The position numbers and the translations under genes are program-made. A model generated the notes under the pieces. It was not told the DNA's origin, searched no databases, and saw only the letters and a list, made by a program, of their open reading frames with translations. From Allgaiera indica (GTDB lineage: Bacteria > Pseudomonadota > Alphaproteobacteria > Rhodobacterales > Rhodobacteraceae), in assembly GCF_900106675.1 (NCBI RefSeq), contig NZ_FNOB01000001.1, positions 1 through 64,000 on the forward strand: DNA of 64,000 bases, given 5' to 3'. Position 1 is the stretch's first letter; each line of letters begins with the position of its first letter. Positions 56,093 to 64,000 of the stretch are shown here, in pieces.

Positions 56093-59025
56093 TCCGCCGC
56101 CGTAAGGATGCGCCGGGACGCCTTGGCCTGCGCCTCGTATTCCACCTGCCATTCGGACGGGCCGTTCGAGGGCGACACCTGCACCGCCGTGACCTTGTAT
56201 TCCGGGCAGTTGGTCGCCCAGTCCGAATAGTCGGTGGTGATCACGTTGGCCTGGGTGTCGGGGTGGTGGAAGGTGGTATAGATCACCCCCGGCGCCACCC
56301 GGTCGGTCACCTTGGCGCGCAGTGTCGTTTCCCCCGTGCGGCTGGCCAGGCGGACGAAATCGCCGTCATGCACGCCGCGGTCCTCGGCGTCCTGGGGGTG
56401 GATCTCCAGCAGGTCTTCGGGGTGCCAGGCGGTGTTGTCCGTGCGCCGCGTCTGCGCGCCGACGTTGTACTGGCTGAGGATCCGCCCTGTGGTCAGCAGA
56501 AGCGGGAAGCGCGGCCCCACCTTTTCATCCGTCGCGACATATTCGGTGCGAATGAACTTGCCCTTGCCACGCACGAAGCCGTCGACATGCATGATCGGCG
56601 TGCCTTCGGGCGCGGTCGTGTCGTTGCACGGCCACTGGACCGAGCCGTATTGGGCGATCCGATCGAAGCTGACGTTGGCAAAGCTCGGGGTGGTGGCCGC
56701 GATCTCGGCCATCACCTCGCGCGGGTGGGTATAGCTCCAGTTCCCGCCCATCGCGTTGGCCAGCGCCTGGGTGACCTCCCAATCGGCCATGCCGGTCTTG
56801 GGCTTCATCACCTCGCGCACCAGGTTGATGCGGCGTTCGGCGTTGGTAAACGTCCCGTCCTTTTCCAGGAAGGTCGAGCCGGGCAGGAAGACATGGGCGT
56901 AGTTCGCGGTCTCGTTCAGGAACAGGTCATGCACGATCACGCAGTCCATCGCCTTCAGCCCGGCCGCGACATGGTGGGTGTCGGGGTCGGATTGCAGGAT
57001 GTCCTCGCCCTGGATGTAGATCCCCTTGAAGGTGCCCTCGGTCGCGGCATCGAGCATGTTGTTGATGCGCAGGCCCGGCTCGTCCGACAGCTTGGTGCCC
57101 CAGAGCGATTCGAAAATCTCGCGCACCTCGGGGTTCTTCACATGGCGGTAGCCCGGCAGTTCGTGCGGGAAGGATCCCATGTCGCAAGAACCCTGCACGT
57201 TGTTCTGGCCGCGCAGCGGGTTCACGCCCACGCCGGGCCGGCCGATGTTGCCGGTCAGCATGGCGAGGTTGGCAATGCCGATCACCGCGGTCGAGCCCTG
57301 GCTGTGCTCGGTCACACCGAGGCCGTAGTAGATGGCACCATTGCCGCCGGTGGCGAACAGCCGGGCGGCGGCGCGCACTTCGGCGGCCGGAACGCCGGTC
57401 GCGGCTTCCAGCGCCTCGGGGCTGTTTTCCGGGGCCGAGACGAATTCGGCGTAATCCTGGAACTCGTCCCAATCGCAGCGCTCACGGATGAAGGCCTCAT
57501 CCATCAGGCCCTCGGTCACGATGACATGGGCCAGCGAGGTCAGCATCGCCACGTTGGTGCCCGGGCGCAGCGGCAGGTGGTGGGCCGCCTTGATGTGGGG
57601 CGATTTCACCAGGTCGATGCGGCGCGGGTCGATCACGATGATCTTGGCGCCCTGACGCAGCCGCTTCTTCATGCGAGAGCCGAAGACCGGGTGCGCATCG
57701 GTCGGGTTGGCGCCGATCACGATGATGACGTCGGAATGTTCGACCGAGTCGAAATCCTGCGTGCCCGCCGATGTGCCGAAGGTCTGGCCCAGGCCATAGC
57801 CGGTGGGCGAATGACAGACCCGGGCGCAGGTGTCGGTGTTGTTGTTGCCGAACACCTGACGGGTCAGCTTCTGCACCAGATAGGTTTCCTCGTTGGTGCA
57901 GCGCGACGAGGTGATCACCCCGATCGAGTCCTTGCCGTAGGTTTCCTGCAGGCCGCGCAGGCGCTTGGCGGCGAAACTGAAGGCTTCGTCCCATTCGACT
58001 TCGCGCCAGGGTTCTTCGACCTTGTCGCGGATCATCGGCTTCAGGATGCGGTCCTTGTGCTGGGCATAGCCCCAGGCGAACCGGCCCTTCACGCAGCTAT
58101 GGCCGCGGTTCGCCTTGCCGTCCTTCCAGGGCACCATGCGCACCAGTTCGTCACCGCGCATCTCGGCCTTGAAGGAACAGCCCACGCCGCAATAGGCGCA
58201 GGTGGTGATGACGGAATGCTCGGGCACGCCGATCTCGATCACCGATTTCTCCTGCAAGGTGCCGGTCGGGCAGGCCTGCACGCAGGCGCCGCAGCTGACG
58301 CATTCCGAGCCCAGGAAGTTGTCGCCCGCCATGCCGGCCGAAACCCGGCTGTCCCAGCCCCGACCCTCGATCGTCAGCGCGAAGGTGCCCTGCACCTCTT
58401 CGCAGGCCCGCACGCAGCGCGAGCAGACGATGCATTTCGACGGATCATAGGTGAAATAGGGGTTCGATTCGTCCTTGGGCAGCCAGTCGGGATTGCCCAG
58501 ATCGCCCACCGGCGCCCGGCCGCGCGCCCGCGCGTCGCCCGCCGCCAAGGTGCCCGTGCCGTCATCATAATGGTTCGCGCCCGCCGGATAGCGCACGTCG
58601 CGCAGGCCCACGGCGCCCGCCATGTCCTGCAATTCGCAATCGCCGTTGGCGCCGCAGGTCAGGCAATCCAGCGGGTGGTCGGAGATGTACAGCTCCATCA
58701 CCCCGCGGCGCAGGGTCTTCAGCTGGCTGGTCTGGGTGCGCACCACCATGCCCGGCGCGACCGGCGTGGTGCACGATGCCGGCGTGCCCGCGCGGCCCTC
58801 GATCTCGACCAGGCACAGCCGGCAGGAGCCGAAGGCATCTACCATGTCGGTGGCGCAGAGCTTGGGGATGGCGATCCCGGTCTCCTTGGCGGCGCGCATC
58901 ACCGAGGTGCCCTCGGGCACGGTGACCTCGAAGCCGTCGATTGTCAGCGTCACAAGCGTCTTCGACCGGCTGGCGGGGGTGCCGAAATCCTGATCGAGGC
59001 TTTCGGGAAGGATGAAGTCTTTCAT
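56089..59025 (-). CDS. fdsA: NAD-dependent formate dehydrogenase alpha subunit
   Basis: The 978-residue catalytic subunit that oxidises formate to CO2. The N-terminus is an NuoG-like iron-sulfur part: a 2Fe-2S ferredoxin domain (CATDMVDAFGSCRLC), the HPLDCLTCGANGDCELQ site and two 4Fe-4S sites (CIVCSRCVRAC, CVSCGACVQACPTG). A further cluster (CAYCGVGCSF) opens the bis-MGD domain, in which the molybdenum ligand is Cys in CARVCHSPTGYG, not selenocysteine. Start is ATG 59025 after GAAGGAGG, overlapping the fdsB stop. Confidence 0.97.
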   Translation of the reverse strand: MKDFILPESLDQDFGTPASRSKTLVTLTIDGFEVTVPEGTSVMRAAKETGIAIPKLCATDMVDAFGSCRLCLVEIEGRAGTPASCTTPVAPGMVVRTQTSQLKTLRRGVMELYISDHPLDCLTCGANGDCELQDMAGAVGLRDVRYPAGANHYDDGTGTLAAGDARARGRAPVGDLGNPDWLPKDESNPYFTYDPSKCIVCSRCVRACEEVQGTFALTIEGRGWDSRVSAGMAGDNFLGSECVSCGACVQACPTGTLQEKSVIEIGVPEHSVITTCAYCGVGCSFKAEMRGDELVRMVPWKDGKANRGHSCVKGRFAWGYAQHKDRILKPMIRDKVEEPWREVEWDEAFSFAAKRLRGLQETYGKDSIGVITSSRCTNEETYLVQKLTRQVFGNNNTDTCARVCHSPTGYGLGQTFGTSAGTQDFDSVEHSDVIIVIGANPTDAHPVFGSRMKKRLRQGAKIIVIDPRRIDLVKSPHIKAAHHLPLRPGTNVAMLTSLAHVIVTEGLMDEAFIRERCDWDEFQDYAEFVSAPENSPEALEAATGVPAAEVRAAARLFATGGNGAIYYGLGVTEHSQGSTAVIGIANLAMLTGNIGRPGVGVNPLRGQNNVQGSCDMGSFPHELPGYRHVKNPEVREIFESLWGTKLSDEPGLRINNMLDAATEGTFKGIYIQGEDILQSDPDTHHVAAGLKAMDCVIVHDLFLNETANYAHVFLPGSTFLEKDGTFTNAERRINLVREVMKPKTGMADWEVTQALANAMGGNWSYTHPREVMAEIAATTPSFANVSFDRIAQYGSVQWPCNDTTAPEGTPIMHVDGFVRGKGKFIRTEYVATDEKVGPRFPLLLTTGRILSQYNVGAQTRRTDNTAWHPEDLLEIHPQDAEDRGVHDGDFVRLASRTGETTLRAKVTDRVAPGVIYTTFHHPDTQANVITTDYSDWATNCPEYKVTAVQVSPSNGPSEWQVEYEAQAKASRRILTAAE

Positions 59026-60554
59026 TCGGCGGCCTCCTTCTGGCACCCGGTGAAATCATCGGGGAAATGGGTGAGCGCGCTCATCACCGGATAGGGCGTG
59101 AAGCCCCCCAGCGCGCAGAGCGAGCCGAGTTTCATGGTGTGGCACAGGTCGGTCAGCAGCGCGATGCCGGCGCCGTCGCCCGCCGCGATGCGGTCGAGCG
59201 TTTCCACGCCGCGCACCGCGCCGATGCGGCAGGGGGTACATTTCCCGCAGCTCTCGATCGCGCAGAATTCCATCGCGAAACGGGCCAGGGCCAGCATATC
59301 GGCGCTGTCGTCGAACACAGTCAGGCCGGCGTGGCCGATAAGCCCCTCCTTGCCTGCGAATTCCTCATAGCCGAAGGGCGTGTCGAACAGATCGCGCGGG
59401 AAATAGGCGCCCAAGGGGCCGCCCACCTGCACCGCCTTGACCGGGCGGCCGGAGGCGCTGCCGCCGCCGATCTCGTCCACGATCTGGCCCAGCGTCAGGC
59501 CAAAGGCGACCTCGTAGAGCCCGCCGTGTTTCACGTTGCCCGCGATCTGCAGGGGGATGGTGCCGCGCGACCGGCCAAGGCCGAAATCCTTGTAGAACCC
59601 GGCGCCCTTTTCCAAGATCACCGGCACCGTGGCCAGCGAGATGACGTTGTTCACAACGGTAGGCTGGCCCAGGAAGCCCTCCAGCGCCGGCAGCGGCGGC
59701 TTGGCGCGCACCACGCCGCGCTTGCCCTCAAGGCTGTTGAGCAGCGATGTCTCTTCGCCGCAGACATAGGCACCGGCGCCCACGCGCACCCACATGTCGA
59801 AGGCCTTGCCGGACCCCAGCACGCTGTCGCCCAGCAACCCGCGCTCGCGCGCCACTGTCAGCGCGGCTTCCATCACCTCGATCGCGTCGGGATATTCCGA
59901 GCGGATGTAGACATAGCCGCGCGTCGCGCCGGTGGCGATACCGGCGATCGCCATGCCCTCGATCAGGGTGAAGGGGTCGCCTTCCATCAGCATCCGGTCG
60001 GCGAAGGTGGCGCTGTCGCCCTCGTCGGCGTTGCAGACGATGTATTTCTGCGCGGCCTTCGCGCCCGCGACCGTGCGCCACTTGATGCCGGTGGGAAAGC
60101 CCGCCCCGCCGCGGCCGCGCAGGCCGGATTCGGTGACCTCGGCGACGACCTCGTCGCCGGTCATGTCCAGCGCCCGGCGCAGGCCGGCCAGGCCGCCGTG
60201 GGCCTCGTAATCGTCCAGATCGAGCGGGTCGATCACGCCGACGCGAGCAAAGGTCAGGCGGGTCTGGCCCTTCATCCAGGGCAGATCCTCGGTCGGGCCA
60301 AGCGCCAGAGGATGGTCGTTGAAGTCAGCGTCGAACAGCGCCGCCACGTCGCCGGCCGCGACCGGGCCGAAGGCCACGCGACCCGCCTCGGTCTCGACCT
60401 CGACCAGCGGCTCCAGCCAGATCATGCCGCGGGTGCCGTTGCGCACCAGCGTCACGTCGAGGCCGCGCTTGGCCGCCTGGGCCTGAACGGCGGCAGCGAC
60501 ATCATCGGCACCCAGCGCCTTCGCGGCGGCATCGCGCGGAACGTAAATCTTCAT
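59022..60554 (-). CDS. fdsB: NAD-dependent formate dehydrogenase beta subunit
   Basis: A 510-residue NuoF-like subunit that binds FMN and NAD and holds a 4Fe-4S cluster. Visible are RGRGGAGFPTGIKW (NADH site), NADEGDSATFADRMLMEGDP, YVCGEETSLLNSLEGKRG (FMN region) and the cluster motif ESCGKCTPCRIG. The extra N-terminal 120 residues form the thioredoxin-like domain found in FdsB and HoxF relatives. Start ATG 60554 overlaps the fdsG stop (TGATG). Confidence 0.96.
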   Translation of the reverse strand: MKIYVPRDAAAKALGADDVAAAVQAQAAKRGLDVTLVRNGTRGMIWLEPLVEVETEAGRVAFGPVAAGDVAALFDADFNDHPLALGPTEDLPWMKGQTRLTFARVGVIDPLDLDDYEAHGGLAGLRRALDMTGDEVVAEVTESGLRGRGGAGFPTGIKWRTVAGAKAAQKYIVCNADEGDSATFADRMLMEGDPFTLIEGMAIAGIATGATRGYVYIRSEYPDAIEVMEAALTVARERGLLGDSVLGSGKAFDMWVRVGAGAYVCGEETSLLNSLEGKRGVVRAKPPLPALEGFLGQPTVVNNVISLATVPVILEKGAGFYKDFGLGRSRGTIPLQIAGNVKHGGLYEVAFGLTLGQIVDEIGGGSASGRPVKAVQVGGPLGAYFPRDLFDTPFGYEEFAGKEGLIGHAGLTVFDDSADMLALARFAMEFCAIESCGKCTPCRIGAVRGVETLDRIAAGDGAGIALLTDLCHTMKLGSLCALGGFTPYPVMSALTHFPDDFTGCQKEAAE

Positions 60555-61024
60555 CAGCGCACCTCCGCCAGCAATTCGTCCACCCTTGCCTCGTCGACCC
60601 GGCCAACGACCTTGCCGTCAACCATCGCGGCCGGGCCACAGGCACAAAGCCCCAGACAGAACACCGGTTCCAACGTCACGGCGCCGTCCTGGGTGGTCTG
60701 GTGCCATTCGATGCCCAGCTTGCCGCGCGCATGGGCAGCCACGCGGTCCGCACCCATCGCCTGGCAGGCCTCGGCGCGGCAAAGCTTGAGCACATGGCGC
60801 CCGGCCTGGTCCTCGCGGAAGTCGTGGTAGAAGGACATCACCCCGTGCACCTCGGCGCGCGACAGATTCAGCTTGTCGGCGATCACCGGCAGCGCGTCGC
60901 GCGGGATATGGCCAAAGGCCGCCTGCACGGCGTGCAAGATGGGCAGCAATGGCCCTTCAAGCGCCGCATGGTCGGCAATGATCTCTTCCACGCGGGACGC
61001 GATATCTGGGCTGGGCTGCGCCAT
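60554..61024 (-). CDS. fdsG: NAD-dependent formate dehydrogenase gamma subunit
   Basis: A 156-residue NuoE-like protein with one 2Fe-2S cluster: LKLCRAEACQAMGAD and EPVFCLGLCACGPAAMV supply the four Cys. The N-terminal helical domain (LLPILHAVQAAFGHIPRDALPVIADKLNLS) is as in NuoE/HoxE. It is first gene of the enzyme; ATG 61024 has GGAGG upstream in the region that also holds the promoter and putative LysR sites. Confidence 0.95.
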   Translation of the reverse strand: MAQPSPDIASRVEEIIADHAALEGPLLPILHAVQAAFGHIPRDALPVIADKLNLSRAEVHGVMSFYHDFREDQAGRHVLKLCRAEACQAMGADRVAAHARGKLGIEWHQTTQDGAVTLEPVFCLGLCACGPAAMVDGKVVGRVDEARVDELLAEVR

Positions 61025-61051
61025 GGGGAACCTCCGAATTGTGCTTCGGTG

Positions 61052-61103
61052 GTTCTAGTTCCGATGATAGGCAAATCAATAGCGACTTATCGTCGGTTAA
61101 TAG
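61052..61103 (-). promoter_or_regulatory. fds promoter with putative LysR half-sites
   Basis: On the minus strand TTGATT (61079-61074), 16 bp, TAGAAC (61057-61052) form a plausible promoter 28 bp before the fdsG ATG. Upstream lie two similar half-sites, + strand TCAATAG (61076-61082) and TTAATAG (61097-61103), 21 bp apart, i.e. on one face of the helix, with imperfect dyad CGAC/GTCG between. The LysR gene ends just upstream. Confidence 0.55.
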
Positions 61104-61119
61104 AAAATTCCAATCGAAC

Positions 61120-62004
61120 TCAGGCGATGCGCGCGATCTTGGCTGCATCTTCCAGAAGTGCTTCCAGCAGCGGCGTATGCGGCTCGCGCCAGGGGGCGAT
61201 CAGTCCGACCTGATGGTGTGCATCGGGGGCGCGGATCGGGATCGCGCGAATATCGTCGCACTGGAACAGTTCCGCGACCGGTTCGGCCACGATCGAGGCC
61301 CAACGCCCGGTCGCCACATGGGCCAGCAGCGCCAGCATCGAGTTCGATTCGATCTGCGCGTCGACCTCTACCCCGGCGGCGGCAAGGTGGTGGTTCACGA
61401 TCCGACGATTTTGCATGTCGCCGGTCAGCAGACACAACCGCACGCCATCCAGATCCCCCCAATCGACCGAGGACCGATCGGCCAACGCCATGCCGCGCGT
61501 GACCAGCAGTTGGTAGCCTTCTGAATACAGCGGAACCCGCGCGACCCGGCCCAGCGGCTCGTTGTCCAGATAGGTGACACCGGCGTCCAGCTCCAGATCC
61601 TCGATCTCCTTCAGGATCTCGATCGAGGTGCGCGAATAGATCATCAGACGCACATTGGGATGACGTTCGGTGAAGGGATCGGTCAGCCGGGCGATCATCG
61701 GCAGCGCGGTGGGGATCACCCCGATGCGCAGGACGCCGGACAGGCCCTCGCGTACGGCGCGCATCTCTTCGCGCAGGGTACGGGCATCGCCGACGATGCG
61801 GCGCGCCCATTCGAGCACCCGCAGCCCCTCGGGCGTGAGCCCCTGAAAGCGCGATCCGCGCCACACCAGTTGCACGCCAAGCTGATCCTCAAGCTGCTTG
61901 ATGGCGCTGGACAGCGTCGGCTGCGTCACACCGCAAACATCGGCCGCGCGGCCGAAATGCTTTTCGGCCGCAAGCGCCATGAACATCTCTAGCTTGTCGA
62001 TCAA
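61120..62004 (-). CDS. LysR-type transcriptional regulator, probable formate dehydrogenase regulator
   Basis: A 294-residue LTTR: an N-terminal winged helix (DKLEMFMALAAEKHFGRAAD to LTPEGLRVLEWAR) and a periplasmic-binding-type effector domain (about 90-294). The start is TTG 62004, with GGAGG 7-8 nt upstream; this is a normal LTTR length, while the 88-codon longer frame reads as low-complexity. It lies directly upstream of fdsG on the same strand. FdsR of Cupriavidus necator is a LysR-type regulator of its fds operon, so the same role is inferred, though there the gene is divergent. Confidence 0.88.
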   Translation of the reverse strand: MIDKLEMFMALAAEKHFGRAADVCGVTQPTLSSAIKQLEDQLGVQLVWRGSRFQGLTPEGLRVLEWARRIVGDARTLREEMRAVREGLSGVLRIGVIPTALPMIARLTDPFTERHPNVRLMIYSRTSIEILKEIEDLELDAGVTYLDNEPLGRVARVPLYSEGYQLLVTRGMALADRSSVDWGDLDGVRLCLLTGDMQNRRIVNHHLAAAGVEVDAQIESNSMLALLAHVATGRWASIVAEPVAELFQCDDIRAIPIRAPDAHHQVGLIAPWREPHTPLLEALLEDAAKIARIA

Positions 62005-62264
62005 CGGGGGCCTCCGCGGCTGGGCGCGGCCGGGGTGGGCCGCGCTTTCGGTGTAGCACGGTGCGCGCGGCGCGGGAAACGGGATGCGACCGGCCGGGCA
62101 GCCACAACGCGGGAACGGCCTTTCCCGGCGGTGGCGGGGCTGGGGGCGGCGCGGGTGGAGGGCGGGCGGGGACACCACGATTTTTTGTGCGCTGGGGCAA
62201 CATTCCTGGCCCCCGCGGGGCCTGCCGTCTTGTCGCGCGGGTTGGCCCGGCTTACATCGGGACG

Positions 62265-63068
62265 ATGGCATTCACCTTTCTTCCAGGACGCTCCAAACCG
62301 ACCGTGGCCGTACTGCGCCTTCAAGGCATGATCATGGCCGGCGGCCGCCTTGACGGCGGCATGAACGATGCCGCCCTCGCGCCGCTGATCGAGCGCGCCT
62401 TTTCCAAGGGCAGGCCAAAGGCGGTGGCGCTGCAAATCAATTCGCCCGGCGGGTCGCCCGCGCAATCAAGCCTGATCGCCGCCCGCATCCGCCGCCTGGC
62501 CGAAGAAAAGCGGATCCCCGTTCATGCCTTCGTCGAGGACGTGGCGGCCTCGGGCGGCTATTGGCTGGCCACCGCGGCCGATCACATCTGGGCGGATGAG
62601 ACATCGATCCTCGGTTCGATCGGGGTGATTTCGTCAAGCTTCGGATTCGCAGATTTCATCGCCCGCCACGGGATCGAACGGCGCGTGCATACGGCCGGGA
62701 AATCGAAAAGCTTCCTTGACCCCTTCCTGCCCGAACGCCCCGAGGAAGTGGAACGCCTGAAGGCGCTGCACGGGCCGCTGCACGAGATCTTCATAGGCCA
62801 GGTCCGGGCGCGGCGCGGCGCCAAGCTGGACACGGCGGAGGAACTGTTCGACGGCTCCTTCTGGCTGGGCGCGCGTTCGGTGCAACTGGGGCTGGCCGAC
62901 GGCATCGCCCATTTGGTGCCGAAGATGAAGGAAACCTACGGCGAAAAGGTTCGCTTCCGCACCTACGGGCCAAGGCGCGGACTGCTGCGCCGGCTGGGGG
63001 CCGAGGCGCTGGCCGGTGCCGCGGCCGAGGCCAAGGAACGCGCCCTGATGGCGCGGTTCGGGCTTTGA
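62265..63068 (+). CDS. S49 family peptidase (SppA/SohB-like)
   Basis: A 267-residue protease of the ClpP-like S49 fold. Active-site features: LQINSPGGSPAQS, the nucleophile Ser in AASGGYWLAT, and Lys in GKSKSFLDPF. S49 enzymes degrade signal peptides or membrane protein remnants. No transmembrane helix or signal peptide is evident, unlike SppA, so a cytoplasmic or peripherally bound enzyme is likely. ATG 62265; the preceding TCGGGACG is a poor ribosome-binding site. Divergent from the LysR gene with 260 bp between. Confidence 0.9.
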   Translation: MAFTFLPGRSKPTVAVLRLQGMIMAGGRLDGGMNDAALAPLIERAFSKGRPKAVALQINSPGGSPAQSSLIAARIRRLAEEKRIPVHAFVEDVAASGGYWLATAADHIWADETSILGSIGVISSSFGFADFIARHGIERRVHTAGKSKSFLDPFLPERPEEVERLKALHGPLHEIFIGQVRARRGAKLDTAEELFDGSFWLGARSVQLGLADGIAHLVPKMKETYGEKVRFRTYGPRRGLLRRLGAEALAGAAAEAKERALMARFGL

Positions 63069-63072
63069 CGCG

Positions 63073-63243
63073 ATGGTGAAATTCGTCAGCTTCTTCCTGA
63101 TCGCCATGCTGGTGCTGGCAATGTTCGGGCGCCTGCGGGTACCGGGCACGAAGGGGCGCAAGCTGTCGAAACCCGGCAAATGCCCACACTGCGGGCGCTA
63201 CCGCATCGGGCCGGGCAAGTGCCAGTGCGAGGACCGGCGCTGA
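63073..63243 (+). CDS. Small membrane-anchored zinc-ribbon-like protein
   Basis: A 56-residue protein, too short for most gene callers. One N-terminal hydrophobic helix (VSFFLIAMLVLAMFG) is followed by a basic linker and a four-Cys module, CPHCGRYRIGPGKCQC, that could bind one zinc. It fits exactly between the S49 peptidase (4 bp gap) and the antiporter (TGATG overlap), so a real, co-translated gene is likely. Function unknown. Confidence 0.82.
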   Translation: MVKFVSFFLIAMLVLAMFGRLRVPGTKGRKLSKPGKCPHCGRYRIGPGKCQCEDRR

Positions 63244-64000
63244 TGGTGCATGACGTCCTTGCCGTCCTTGTCGGGCTGGTGCTGTTGGTGGTGGCGGGCG
63301 ATCTGCTGGTGCGCGGCGCGGTGAACCTGGCATTGCGGCTGGGGATCCCGTCGCTGATCGTCGGGCTGACGGTGGTGGCCTTCGGCACTTCGGCGCCCGA
63401 GCTTCTGGTGTCGGTCAAGGCGGTTCTGGATCACGCGCCCGGGATCGCGCTGGGCAATGTCGTCGGATCGAACATTGCCAATATCCTGCTGGTGCTGGGC
63501 ATTCCGGCTGTGATCTCGGTGATCCACGCGGGCGACGCACACGCCAGGCGCAGCTATCTGACGATGCTGGCCGCGACGCTTCTGTTCGTGCTGGTCGCGT
63601 TCCTGGGGCCGATCCGCTGGCCGCATGCCCTGGTGCTGCTGGCCGGGCTGGGCCTGATGCTGTGGGACAATTACCGCAAGGCCAAGGCCCACCGCGACGC
63701 CGAGGAAGAGGACCTTGAGGGCGCCGATCCGGCGTTGCCGATGTGGCGCATCGCAATCTATACCGTGCTGGGCCTGATCGGCCTGCCGCTGGCGGCGGAC
63801 CTGCTGGTTGACGGCGCGGTGGGCATCGCCCGGATCTATGACGTCTCGGAAACCGTGATCGGGCTGACGCTGGTGGCGGTGGGGACATCATTGCCGGAAC
63901 TGGCGACCTCGATCACCGCGGCGCTGCGGCGCGAGGCCGACGTTGCGATGGGCAATGTCATCGGGTCGAATGTGTTCAACCTGCTGGGGATCATCGGCAT
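63243..64000 (+). CDS. Calcium/sodium antiporter (CaCA family), partial
   Basis: The first 252 codons of an inner-membrane cation exchanger of the YrbG type; the end is outside the window. Hydrophobic helices alternate with the two inverted alpha repeats: VAFGTSAPELLVS with GNVVGSNIAN, and VAVGTSLPELATS with GNVIGSNVFN, which line the ion site. The central acidic loop (AEEEDLEGAD) divides the halves. The start ATG at 63243 overlaps the small protein's stop (TGATG). Confidence 0.93.
   Translation, partial: MVHDVLAVLVGLVLLVVAGDLLVRGAVNLALRLGIPSLIVGLTVVAFGTSAPELLVSVKAVLDHAPGIALGNVVGSNIANILLVLGIPAVISVIHAGDAHARRSYLTMLAATLLFVLVAFLGPIRWPHALVLLAGLGLMLWDNYRKAKAHRDAEEEDLEGADPALPMWRIAIYTVLGLIGLPLAADLLVDGAVGIARIYDVSETVIGLTLVAVGTSLPELATSITAALRREADVAMGNVIGSNVFNLLGIIG

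Noticed and set aside
56263-59094. A 943-codon open frame on the + strand opposite fdsA
   Set aside because: It mirrors fdsA exactly, has His/Gly/Arg-rich composition typical of the antisense frame of a GC-rich gene, and no conserved motif or ribosome-binding site.

Overview
The window is a stretch of chromosome from a GC-rich alphaproteobacterium, most likely a member of the Rhodobacterales (Rhodobacteraceae/Paracoccaceae). I infer this from the protein set (three tandem peptide deformylases with fmt, a hisC-tyrA pair, DUF2125, DUF1800/DUF1501, a GNAT/COG3146 protein, an NAD-dependent fds-type formate dehydrogenase). A dispersed hairpin element built around CTTGGCRAAAATACTC, which I associate with this order, points the same way. 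Genus cannot be told from the sequence. No rRNA, tRNA, CRISPR array, insertion sequence, prophage or integration site was recognised. Nearly all of the window reads as conserved, vertically inherited genes.

Layout. 1-8.3 kb: the start of tuf (EF-Tu), an unknown lipoprotein, an orphan cytochrome P450, a lytic transglycosylase, dapA, an aromatic/aspartate aminotransferase next to a mercaptopyruvate-type sulfurtransferase, and smpB. 8.4-14.4 kb: an M20 amidohydrolase, the mlaA-mlaC lipid-transport pair, and a type I secretion ABC transporter with its HlyD adaptor. 14.4-18.5 kb: a compact + strand run, RidA, glycerophosphodiesterase, COG3146 acyltransferase, pterin carbinolamine dehydratase and MscS, then a small GlsB-like membrane protein. 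18.6-25.2 kb (minus): three peptide deformylase genes running into fmt, then tdk and carB. 25.3-34 kb: a VOC protein whose first codons are broken by a TGA, cfa, aspS, a hemerythrin-domain protein, the DUF1800/DUF1501 pair and a RimJ-type acetyltransferase.

33.3-40.9 kb: ispE with a TPR protein, rpsD with promoter and terminator, hisC-tyrA, a DUF2125 protein and a ChaC-like gamma-glutamylcyclotransferase. 41.4-49.4 kb: a cysteine-free L,D-transpeptidase homologue, a succinate-semialdehyde-type dehydrogenase, an alpha/beta hydrolase, several small secreted proteins, a PAP2 phosphatase next to a diacylglycerol/undecaprenol kinase, lldD behind a PdhR/LldR-like palindrome, and rplY. 49.6-55 kb: ETF-ubiquinone oxidoreductase, greA behind an intrinsic-terminator-like leader, an uncharacterised membrane protein and malonyl-CoA synthetase. 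55-62 kb (minus): a complete formate dehydrogenase unit, LysR regulator then fdsG-fdsB-fdsA-fdhD-fdsD, with overlapping start/stop codons at every fds junction. 62.2-64 kb: an S49 (SppA-like) peptidase, a 56-residue zinc-ribbon membrane protein and the start of a CaCA-type cation antiporter.

I did not find a clearly new multi-gene system. The observations most worth following are small: a catalytically degenerate deformylase translationally coupled to fmt, a Cys-less L,D-transpeptidase-like protein, a terminator hairpin 13 nt before greA, the nonsense codon in the VOC gene, the lldD operator, a nested palindrome between lldD and rplY, and a five-copy intergenic repeat family.
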